A stretch of 64,000 nt of DNA, taken from Urophycis tenuis. Its lineage: Eukaryota > Chordata > Actinopteri > Gadiformes > Phycidae. Position numbers and translations under genes: made by a program. The number at the start of each line of letters is the position of its first letter. Within the stretch, counting starts at the first letter, position 1. The stretch spans positions 202,001-266,000 of the forward strand of contig JAXIVH010000199.1 of assembly GCA_036785325.1 (NCBI GenBank). Reading direction: 5' to 3'. The notes beneath the pieces are model-generated. The model was not told the DNA's origin. It saw only the letters and a program-made list of their open reading frames with translations, and did not search any database. Shown piece by piece: positions 52,667-60,541 of the stretch.

Positions 52667-52717
52667 GTGCAAAAAACGACGTTTCGGCCAGTATTCTGGC
52701 CTTCTTCAGGTTTGCAC
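52667..52717 (-). ncRNA. Hammerhead-ribozyme-like motif (family A, unit 1)
   Basis: On the minus strand: GTGCAAA (stem I), CTGAAGA, GGCCAG-AATA-CTGGCC (6 bp stem II with 4 nt loop), GAAAC, a minimal stem III, then TTTGCAC closing a 7 bp stem I. Relative to family B, stem II is longer and stem I gains a pair, so the fold is kept despite sequence change. Cleavage is predicted about 5 nt before TTTGCAC, roughly 110 nt upstream of the ORF1 ATG. Confidence 0.75.
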
Positions 52718-53217
52718 AAAAATAAAAAACATAAAAAGCACAAATGTTGTGGCGAACTCTCTCTTGGCAGGTAAGGTTGAGACTGTGAGATCGCAAGGAC
52801 CCCAACCCAATTGACTCCAACAGGGAACGCCCTCCCATTTGATTGGAGCCAACAGGTTGGTTCCAGATCGCGGCAGCCCACAATCCCACCCCCTGTGCAA
52901 CAGTTAATATAACTTTCTTTTATTGAAATATAATACAAGTAATAAGAGACACAGATAAGTAAATAAATAATAACTGAACACGGTAACAGCGAACATATAT
53001 GTAGAAAAAAAATTAAATATATATTTTTATGTAAGGCGATCATGTGACTAACGTCACTTCTACAAACGAGTTAAAAAGAAAAACAATGAACATTAGTGGA
53101 GTTGATAATAATAAACAAAGTTGTTATATATAGAACTGATTATAGTGTTTTTATAAAAACTAAACATTTAATACAAACAAAGAAATGAATCAATTAGAAA
53201 AGTCGCGATCGCTGTCA

Positions 53218-53258
53218 CCATGATGTCATTGGCCAGCAGTCAGTAAATGACATCATGG
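53218..53258. other. Conserved inverted repeat in the PLE leader (family A, unit 1)
   Basis: Arms ccatgatgtcatt and aatgacatcatgg are perfect over 13 bp around a 15 nt loop. Family B keeps the central atgatgtcatt pairing but extends it inward (cac/gtg) instead of outward (cc/gg). Confidence 0.75.
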
Positions 53259-53519
53259 TCCAAGCCCCACGCAATCAAATTCCAAACATTACATCCATAT
53301 ATATTTATTTTTATTGATACTTGCAATACTCACCTACACCCAAAATATCCTGGATCTAAACTTGAATTGTAAATTATGATGTTGATTAGGGTCCAGGTCA
53401 GGGTCATCCAAAGCAGTTCCAATAGAGGTCAGAGGTCACTGTTAAGGTAGGTTATGGTTAGGTCTGAGGAACAATGTTATATTGAGGTTAAATTGAGGTT
53501 TTTGAAAATGAATGTTGAT

Positions 53520-54340
53520 TATGGTTAGGATTAGGGTTAGGGTTGGATCAAATTGGGTTATGATTAGGGTTTAGGGTTAGGGTAAGATTAAATTAGGTTA
53601 TGTTTAGGATTAGGGTTAGGGTTAGGGTTAGAACAAATAGGGTTATGGTTAGGGTTTAGGGTTAGGGTAAGATTAAATTAGGTTATGGTTAGGGTTAGGG
53701 TTAGGGTTAGAACAAATAGGGTTATGGTTAGGGTTAGGGTTAGGATTAGAATAAATTGGGTTAAGGTTAGGTCAAATTGGATTATGATGTTAGGCTGAGA
53801 TTAAGGTTAGGCCTAAAAAAACAATGTTATATTGCAATTAAATTAATTATTGTATTGAGGTTAGGGTTGGGGTGAGGGTTTTGGTTAGGTCTGAGGAACA
53901 ATGTTATATTGAGGTTAAGTTGAGGTTTTTGAAAATAAATGTTGATTATGGTTAGGATTAGGGTTAGGGTTGGATCAAATTGGGTTATGGTTAGGGTTTA
54001 GGGTTAGGGTAAGATTAAATTAGGTTATGGTTAGGGTTAGGGTTAGGATTAGAACAAATAGGGTTATGGTTAGGGTTAGAACAAATAGGGTTATGGTTAT
54101 GGTTAGGGTTTAGGGTTAGGGTAAAATTAAATTAGGTTATGGTTAGGGTTAGGGTTAGGATTAGAACAAATAGGGTTATGGTTAGGGTTAGGGTTAGGAT
54201 TAGAATAAATTGGGTTAGGGTTAGGTCAAATTGGATTATAATGTTAGGCTGAGGTTAAGGTTAGGCCTAAGGAAACAATGTTATATTACAATTAAATTAA
54301 TTATTGTATTGAGGTTAGGGTTGGGGTGAGGGTGAGGGTT
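53520..54340 (+). repeat. Telomere-like array with short interspersed words
   Basis: TTAGGG variants are mixed with aacaaatagggttatgg and gattaaattaggttatg words, arranged as two sub-blocks (53,450-53,870 and 53,880-54,330). The same array follows unit 2 at 59707-60527. It lies between the 5' end of one PLE unit and the 3' end of the next. Confidence 0.9.
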
Positions 54341-54354
54341 CAGCTCAGGAGTCC

Positions 54355-56571
54355 TCACCAGGGGTAGATGGATTTTGCCCCCAGCAGGTGGAGCCAAACC
54401 ATCACCCTGTCCCTCCTCTGTGCAGGGGTCCAGGTAACATTGCTCTGTAGTACAGCATACCTAAAGGCACCCAGACCATGCATAAGGAAATGCTGCACCA
54501 CCGGTGAGTCAAGGTCCCCCTTGAGGTGCACTTCTAATCTAAGGCGCTTGATGTGGGACGATACCTGGACGCCGGTGCCGCCAACAAACTGCGCTGGACA
54601 AAGGGAGCAGAAAATCAGATAAATGCAGTTGGATGTTTTTGGGGTCGAGGCCTGTGTGACCTCGTGCCAGGCATGCGTTTGCTTATTAGAAATAAATCTC
54701 AATTTCATGAAATGTGTGTCTATAATGGTCGTCCTTGCTCTGTCCTCTGATGAGGACAGGGTAGCCCGTACTAACATGTCCCTCAAGTTTTTACTACGCC
54801 TGAAGGCCGAGATGACCCTATATTCTGTAAAGGGCTCCTGCTGCCCCAGGAACCTCGCGAAGTTGGCCTTCAGGCTGCTGTTCAGAGTAACCGTCATTGA
54901 GCTATATGTGTTGATAAGGGGAATGGGCTTGTCCAGGCCCCTCTCAGTCCCGTCCGAGAAAGTCTTCAGACAGAGCCTGAGGAAGGACCTGGAATAACCC
55001 CTATCCCTCAAGGCCCTAAAGAGAATGGCGACCGCCTGCCCAAAGTCCCCGTCCCTTGTACAAATCCTCCTGAATCTAAGGATCTGGGATTTCACCAGTC
55101 CCTTGTAGGTGTGCTTCGGGTGGAAGCTGCTTTTATGCAAGAGGGCGTGGGTGTCAGTCTTCTTAAAGAAGACTTTGATGTTTAATTTTAAATCGGTCAG
55201 AAAGTCCGGTCCCTTGTAAGTCGTGGTGTCAAGGAAGTCTATGGTCTGGGAGTTGAGTTCATAGGTCAATTGGATAGAAGGGTCGTAAGCGTTAAGTGTC
55301 AGTACAAATTGTGTGAATTGAATTTTGGAGCCCGGCCAAATTCCCCATATGTCATCCAAATATCTGTAGTAGTGTAGGGGCCTTAGGGGACAAGTGGCCA
55401 GGGCCTCCTCCTCCCAATTGGCCATATAAATATTGGCGTAGGCCGGGGCGAATTTCTTGCCCATAGCCGTGCCTTTAGTTTGGAGATAAAAGTCCCCATT
55501 GAAAATGAAATCGTTTTTAGTCAGGTTAATGTCTAGCAGCTTTAAGAGCTGCATGTCGGGTCGGGTCGGGTCGGGATACCTGTTGAAGAATCGTCTTACA
55601 CACTGGATGCCGGCCTCTATAGGGATGTTGGTGTAGAGGCTCTTGACATCCATGGAAAACAGTAGGGCCCCCGGTGGCACCTTGAGGCCCTTGACGATCC
55701 CCACAAAGTGGTAGGTATCCTTAATATAGGAGGGGTGTCTGGTCGAGAGGGGGTTAAGGAAGTGGTCGATGTATTCTGCTGTCCGGTACGTCTCACTGCC
55801 ACAGTCTGAAACTATGGGCCTACCCGGAGGGACCTCAAAGGGGACCGTCCAGGTGGCGGGGTCCTTATGTATTTTTGGCAGTATATAAAAGCGTCTGGCC
55901 CTCGGTTCCTCATCCCCACCGATTAGATAACGACGTTGTTTAGAATTGATGAATTTAGCTCTAAAGAGGGAGTCAATGATGTTTATGACCTCTTTAATGG
56001 TGTCAAGGTAAATAGGTCCGTCTAATTTCCGATAGTAGACCTCATCCCTGAGCTGGCGCTCTGCCTCTAGGACATATTGGTCCCTGCTGAGGACAACCAC
56101 TGCAGATCCCTTGTCAGCGGGTTTAATAACAATCTCCCTGTTTTGTTTTAGTTGGGTAAGGGCCTCTAGTTCGCCAGGCGATAGGTTGGGCTTCTCGCTG
56201 GGCGTCCTATACTGTTTTTTGAGTGTTGAAAGGTCACATGTTATGAGTCTGTGCAACGCCTCCGGGAGGGCCCCCGATGGGGGCGTCCAAAGGGAAGGGC
56301 CCCCGAAAGGCGGTGCAGTACCAGTACTATCCTGGAAAAAGCTGATTAATTTGAGCCTCCTATGGTAATTATAAACATCACATTTCAATTGTTTTTTAAG
56401 CTCCCGTTCTAAACAGTGAGTAGGGATAAAAGACAAACCTCTGTTCAAGAGGGTTGTCTGTGGCGCTGTTAAGCGTAGGTCCTTGGTCAAATTGACAATT
56501 GTCTTACCCCCTAAGGAGGGAACGTCCTTTACCCCTGCCGGTGTCGGGCTCAAGGGGACCCGGCGTTTAAC
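54355..56571 (-). CDS. PLE ORF2: reverse transcriptase with degenerate GIY-YIG domain
   Basis: The intact frame has about 732 codons counting from TTG at 56553; no ATG is near the start, and the frame is open upstream through the ORF1 overlap, so expression by -1 frameshift is likely. PLE reverse transcriptase motifs: KPADKGSAVVVL (144-155), FYILPKIHK (222-230), PGRPIVSDCGS (243-253), FSMDVKSLYTNIP (299-311), KGTAMGKKFAPAYANIYM (360-377) and YLDD (398-401). The C-terminal 642-732 resembles the PLE GIY-YIG endonuclease: CIYLIFCSLC then QFVGGTG. The position of the catalytic Glu (family RRxxEExWI) reads RRDRVMVWL, so cleavage is probably lost. The frame stops only ~15 nt before telomere-like sequence. 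Confidence 0.9.
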   Translation of the reverse strand, partial: VKRRVPLSPTPAGVKDVPSLGGKTIVNLTKDLRLTAPQTTLLNRGLSFIPTHCLERELKKQLKCDVYNYHRRLKLISFFQDSTGTAPPFGGPSLWTPPSGALPEALHRLITCDLSTLKKQYRTPSEKPNLSPGELEALTQLKQNREIVIKPADKGSAVVVLSRDQYVLEAERQLRDEVYYRKLDGPIYLDTIKEVINIIDSLFRAKFINSKQRRYLIGGDEEPRARRFYILPKIHKDPATWTVPFEVPPGRPIVSDCGSETYRTAEYIDHFLNPLSTRHPSYIKDTYHFVGIVKGLKVPPGALLFSMDVKSLYTNIPIEAGIQCVRRFFNRYPDPTRPDMQLLKLLDINLTKNDFIFNGDFYLQTKGTAMGKKFAPAYANIYMANWEEEALATCPLRPLHYYRYLDDIWGIWPGSKIQFTQFVLTLNAYDPSIQLTYELNSQTIDFLDTTTYKGPDFLTDLKLNIKVFFKKTDTHALLHKSSFHPKHTYKGLVKSQILRFRRICTRDGDFGQAVAILFRALRDRGYSRSFLRLCLKTFSDGTERGLDKPIPLINTYSSMTVTLNSSLKANFARFLGQQEPFTEYRVISAFRRSKNLRDMLVRATLSSSEDRARTTIIDTHFMKLRFISNKQTHAWHEVTQASTPKTSNCIYLIFCSLCPAQFVGGTGVQVSSHIKRLRLEVHLKGDLDSPVVQHFLMHGLGAFRYAVLQSNVTWTPAQRRDRVMVWLHLLGAKSIYPW

Positions 56572-58751
56572 ACCCCCCTCCAGTGATGGAAGAAAGCGTC
56601 GCCAGTCTCCGCTGTCCAGCTGATGTTGTCCTCCTCAGTGGAGAACTGGCTTTGCGGCAGGAGGGGGATGTGGGGCATGTTCCTCTCCAACTGCTGGTTG
56701 AGGACGGCGAGGTTCTCCTGCTCCTCTGTAGGGAGGGCCGTGGAGAAGTTGACCTGCTGGATCAACACCTCCGCTCCAGGGAACCGCTTCCTGGCCGCTC
56801 TCAACGCAGCCTGGGCATTCTTAATCGTTGTCTCTTTTGACTTGTTGGCCCTGCTATAGATACCAAACGACATGATTATTTTTTCTACGACCAGCCCCTC
56901 AATAGGGGTGGTCTTCTCCATCAGGGCCTGCGCGTGCCTGAAATGGGATTCAGGGAAACAGTCTACCTGCAGGTCCTGGATGTCATGTTCAGGGAGGCTA
57001 GCAAGGTTAGAGTCACCCATAATGAGCCACTTAGAGCCCACGTTGAGGTTCCAGTCCAACAACTTACGTGCCGTATGTGGGTGCACCCTGACCCTGCGAC
57101 CTCCCCTTCTCTCGGTGGTGGTCTCGTCTCTCGGCTCCTCACCTCGGTCCCGGACAGACCGCAATACCTCCGCGGCGGCCCGTGAGGTGGAAGGGCCCTC
57201 GTCGTGGTCCTCCAGATCGAGGAGGTCCCCGGTCCCCGATGCGTCGGGCCCCGGGGATGGAGAAGGAGAACAGGGGGTGGGTCCTCCCACCAACTCACCT
57301 CTTCTCCCTCGTGTGAGTCCCAGAAGGCCGTCCTCCCCGTCAGCCCCGTCATCCTCGTCCGACGAGACCTCAGGGGACGCCCTCCTGGCCCTCCTGGGGG
57401 CCCTCCGTTCCAGGGGGGGACACGCCATTGGCCGCGAGGGGGTGAGGACGGCCGCCGTCGGGGGGACGAACCAATCCGGCGACAGCTCCTCCAAGCCCGT
57501 CACGGTGCCGGACCCCGCAGAGGCCGGTCTCGCTGGCGTGCCCCGGGTCCCGGTCGCCGGAGGTGGGCGGTGAGGGCCAGCATGACGAGCCGGCGATGAG
57601 GTGGGGGAAGACAGTGCGCGGCCGGAAGGCAACAGCGACGCCGACGGAGCCCTGGACCTCGGGGGCAGAACGTCAGGGACCAGGATCGGTGTGGGGTCCC
57701 TCTCCTGCTCCCACAGCGTCGTGAGCCTGGTCTCAGCGGCGTCGAGCGTCTCCCCAGTGAGACGGGGCAGGTTCCTGCGGGCCCAGCGGGTCGCCACACC
57801 GAAGGCCTCCCTCCAGGTCTCATTGAGGAGACCCCTGAGTCTCCCAAACAAGTCCTCAAGGCATTCCTCATAGTGTTGCCTTAATATAAGGCAAATTGTG
57901 TGTCCCCACTCCCTCGCAGCCCCCTCTATCAGGAGGCGCGTGGTCTGAGTAGGGACCGCTGGTTTAATCATGGCGGCCAGCGTGGCCACCATTTTGTGAA
58001 TGGTCCGGGGCCCTTCCCCACGGGCCCCAGATGACACGTTAGAAAGGTGGTGGGTCACCTTAATTACAGCGTACAGTTCTTTAATGAGACGCTTCAATTC
58101 CAAATTGGCAGGGATGCGCCTCACCTCATGTCCATCGCGGTCGCGATCCGGTCCTCTGGCGACGTCAGCGTAGGTCCCGGTACCAGGCCCAAAGCCAGAC
58201 CGCCGAGAAGCCCCAGGCGGAGGCACTGGCCAGTTTAGGTTAGGGGGGTTACCCCTCCAATAACGGAGGGGAGGTGCACGGTCCATCCGACCGTGGAACC
58301 CCCGGCGGTCATAGCCCCGGTACCCGGCCCGAGGACCCACGTCTCTCATAGGTGATCGGGGGTGCGTATCCCTGGTGTATGATAGGGGGCGTTGGTCCCT
58401 CTGGTGTGGGTGTCGACGTCTCTCTCTGGATGGTGAGGCGGGGCGCCTATTGGTAGGCCCCCTGGGTGGACGACGGGGAGGGCCCGGTGGCGGTGATGGA
58501 CGCCGAGCCCTGGGTGGCGAGCGAGGGCGTCTCGTCATCGGAGGGGAGTAAACCCGCACGTACCTCTGCGGCGAGCGTGGTCTCTCCCTCATCCTGCCAG
58601 GCGGACGTCCGTGCCACCGGGGTGATGGAGCCCGTCGATCATCGGACCACGTGCGCGGCCTATCCGTAGGCGCATAAACGTGTCCGTCCCAGGATGGCGA
58701 GCGTCGGCGATAACGGCGCCTGCCGTATCTAACCAATGTCCACTCGGACAT
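56550..58751 (-). CDS. PLE ORF1: SR-rich N-terminus and SGNH-like C-terminal domain
   Basis: 733 codons from ATG at 58751. Residues 1-170 are Arg/Ser/Pro-rich (RRRSPSWDG, SPPMTRRPRSPPRARR), suggesting RNA binding. A helical segment follows (about 220-345, RLIKELYAVIKVTHH...NETWREAFGVATRWARR), then Pro/Ser-rich and acidic linkers. The last ~160 residues contain KWLIMGDSNLASLP (574-587), IIMSFGIYSRANKSKET and DNISW...FFHHW (708-724), resembling the SGNH/GDSL-like domain found in some retroelement ORF1 proteins. The GDSN nucleophile block is present, but the DxxHW block reads DNISW, so the catalytic His is missing. It overlaps ORF2. Confidence 0.85.
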   Translation of the reverse strand: MSEWTLVRYGRRRYRRRSPSWDGHVYAPTDRPRTWSDDRRAPSPRWHGRPPGRMRERPRSPQRYVRVYSPPMTRRPRSPPRARRPSPPPGPPRRPPRGPTNRRPASPSRERRRHPHQRDQRPLSYTRDTHPRSPMRDVGPRAGYRGYDRRGFHGRMDRAPPLRYWRGNPPNLNWPVPPPGASRRSGFGPGTGTYADVARGPDRDRDGHEVRRIPANLELKRLIKELYAVIKVTHHLSNVSSGARGEGPRTIHKMVATLAAMIKPAVPTQTTRLLIEGAAREWGHTICLILRQHYEECLEDLFGRLRGLLNETWREAFGVATRWARRNLPRLTGETLDAAETRLTTLWEQERDPTPILVPDVLPPRSRAPSASLLPSGRALSSPTSSPARHAGPHRPPPATGTRGTPARPASAGSGTVTGLEELSPDWFVPPTAAVLTPSRPMACPPLERRAPRRARRASPEVSSDEDDGADGEDGLLGLTRGRRGELVGGPTPCSPSPSPGPDASGTGDLLDLEDHDEGPSTSRAAAEVLRSVRDRGEEPRDETTTERRGGRRVRVHPHTARKLLDWNLNVGSKWLIMGDSNLASLPEHDIQDLQVDCFPESHFRHAQALMEKTTPIEGLVVEKIIMSFGIYSRANKSKETTIKNAQAALRAARKRFPGAEVLIQQVNFSTALPTEEQENLAVLNQQLERNMPHIPLLPQSQFSTEEDNISWTAETGDAFFHHWRGVLNAGSP
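56565..56571 (-). promoter_or_regulatory. Putative -1 ribosomal frameshift site GTTAAAC (unit 2)
   Basis: Read in the ORF1 frame it is G TTA AAC, fitting X XXY YYZ loosely at X (TTA AAC is the strongest known P/A-site pair). ORF1 stops 12 nt later (TGA at 56550-56552), and ORF2 is exactly in the -1 frame and open across the site. Downstream GCCGG..CCGGC and a CCCC/GGGG pairing could form a stem or pseudoknot, though the spacing is shorter than usual. The same site is intact in unit 3. Confidence 0.6.
58238..58248. other. Internal telomere-like motif in ORF1 (ggttagggggg)
   Basis: On the minus (RNA) strand it reads CCCCCCTAACC, encoding part of NPPN. It could pair with the G-rich telomere 3' end. 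The unit 1 fragment begins at the equivalent base (52051) directly on TTAGGG repeats, and the family B/SERF fusion breaks within about 15 bp of it (4207, 48511). Confidence 0.75.
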
Positions 58752-58853
58752 TGTATTAGTGGAGAGTGTGATAACGCTGTGTCTCGAAAAAAATTAAATA
58801 AAAAATTGGAACGAGAGTAAAAGTTTAACAAAGTAACTATTTATTTAAAACAA

Positions 58854-58904
58854 GTGCAAAAAACGACGTTTCGGCCAGTATTCTGGCCTTCTTCAGGTTT
58901 GCAC
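58854..58904 (-). ncRNA. Hammerhead-ribozyme-like motif (family A, unit 2)
   Basis: Identical to 52667-52717, with 7 bp stem I, 6 bp stem II and both conserved core boxes. Located ~100 nt upstream of the ORF1 start. Confidence 0.75.
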
Positions 58905-59404
58905 AAAAATAAAAAACATAAAAAGCACAAATGTTGTGGCGAACTCTCTCTTGGCAGGTAAGGTTGAGACTGTGAGATCGCAAGGACCCCAACCCAATTG
59001 ACTCCAACAGGGAACGCCCTCCCATTTGATTGGAGCCAACAGGTTGGTTCCAGATCGCGGCAGCCCACAATCCCACCCCCTGTGCAACAGTTAATATAAC
59101 TTTCTTTTATTGAAATATAATACAAGTAATAAGAGACACAGATAAGTAAATAAATAATAACTGAACACGGTAACAGCGAACATATATGTAGAAAAAAAAT
59201 TAAATATATATTTTTATGTAAGGCGATCATGTGACTAACGTCACTTCTACAAACGAGTTAAAAAGAAAAACAATGAACATTAGTGGAGTTGATAATAATA
59301 AACAAAGTTGTTATATATAGAACTGATTATAGTGTTTTTATAAAAACTAAACATTTAATACAAACAAAGAAATGAATCAATTAGAAAAGTCGCGATCGCT
59401 GTCA

Positions 59405-59445
59405 CCATGATGTCATTGGCCAGCAGTCAGTAAATGACATCATGG
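59405..59445. other. Conserved inverted repeat in the PLE leader (unit 2)
   Basis: Same 13 bp perfect arms as 53218-53258. Confidence 0.75.
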
Positions 59446-59706
59446 TCCAAGCCCCACGCAATCAAATTCCAAACATTACATCCATATATATTTATTTTTA
59501 TTGATACTTGCAATACTCACCTACACCCAAAATATCCTGGATCTAAACTTGAATTGTAAATTATGATGTTGATTAGGGTCCAGGTCAGGGTCATCCAAAG
59601 CAGTTCCAATAGAGGTCAGAGGTCACTGTTAAGGTAGGTTATGGTTAGGTCTGAGGAACAATGTTATATTGAGGTTAAATTGAGGTTTTTGAAAATGAAT
59701 GTTGAT

Positions 59707-60527
59707 TATGGTTAGGATTAGGGTTAGGGTTGGATCAAATTGGGTTATGATTAGGGTTTAGGGTTAGGGTAAGATTAAATTAGGTTATGTTTAGGATTAG
59801 GGTTAGGGTTAGGGTTAGAACAAATAGGGTTATGGTTAGGGTTTAGGGTTAGGGTAAGATTAAATTAGGTTATGGTTAGGGTTAGGGTTAGGGTTAGAAC
59901 AAATAGGGTTATGGTTAGGGTTAGGGTTAGGATTAGAATAAATTGGGTTAAGGTTAGGTCAAATTGGATTATGATGTTAGGCTGAGATTAAGGTTAGGCC
60001 TAAAAAAACAATGTTATATTGCAATTAAATTAATTATTGTATTGAGGTTAGGGTTGGGGTGAGGGTTTTGGTTAGGTCTGAGGAACAATGTTATATTGAG
60101 GTTAAGTTGAGGTTTTTGAAAATAAATGTTGATTATGGTTAGGATTAGGGTTAGGGTTGGATCAAATTGGGTTATGGTTAGGGTTTAGGGTTAGGGTAAG
60201 ATTAAATTAGGTTATGGTTAGGGTTAGGGTTAGGATTAGAACAAATAGGGTTATGGTTAGGGTTAGAACAAATAGGGTTATGGTTATGGTTAGGGTTTAG
60301 GGTTAGGGTAAAATTAAATTAGGTTATGGTTAGGGTTAGGGTTAGGATTAGAACAAATAGGGTTATGGTTAGGGTTAGGGTTAGGATTAGAATAAATTGG
60401 GTTAGGGTTAGGTCAAATTGGATTATAATGTTAGGCTGAGGTTAAGGTTAGGCCTAAGGAAACAATGTTATATTACAATTAAATTAATTATTGTATTGAG
60501 GTTAGGGTTGGGGTGAGGGTGAGGGTT
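59707..60527 (+). repeat. Telomere-like array between PLE units 2 and 3
   Basis: Matches 53520-54340 essentially base for base, including the non-telomeric words, so units share this array as part of the tandem repeat. Confidence 0.9.
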
Positions 60528-60541
60528 CAGCTCAGGAGTCC

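Larger units (their letters stand above)
52565..53519 (-). mobile_element. PLE family A 5' leader (unit 1)
   Basis: Colinear with 58752-59706 at near identity. It contains the hammerhead motif (52667-52717) and the inverted repeat (53218-53258). Frames of up to 129 codons in it are not conserved in family B, so no upstream protein is called. Confidence 0.75.
58752..59706 (-). mobile_element. PLE family A 5' leader (unit 2)
   Basis: Noncoding leader upstream of ORF1. It holds a hammerhead motif (58854-58904), the inverted repeat (59405-59445), and a block of aggtca words (about 59575-59630). It ends at the telomere-like array. Short frames here differ from family B and are not called. Confidence 0.75.
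54341..60527 (-). mobile_element. Complete tandem PLE unit (unit 2): ORF2, ORF1, leader, telomere-like array
   Basis: The unit repeats with a 6187 bp period (unit 1 partial at left, unit 3 cut by the window edge). Reading in the minus direction: telomere-like array, leader with hammerhead, ORF1, overlapping ORF2, then a short 3' end (about 15 nt after the stop, plus CCCTCACC/CCCTAACC repeats) that is itself complementary to telomeric G-strand. PLEs are known to occur as tandem copies, and endonuclease-deficient members are known at telomeres in other eukaryotes. Confidence 0.85.

Noticed and set aside
52768..52785. Strong splice-donor-like word (caggtaag) on the plus strand in the PLE leader
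   Set aside because: It is antisense to the element; no plus-strand gene is nearby.
58841..59230. 129-codon frame in the PLE leader
   Set aside because: Not conserved in the family B leader and overlaps the hammerhead; composition is that of AT-rich noncoding DNA.
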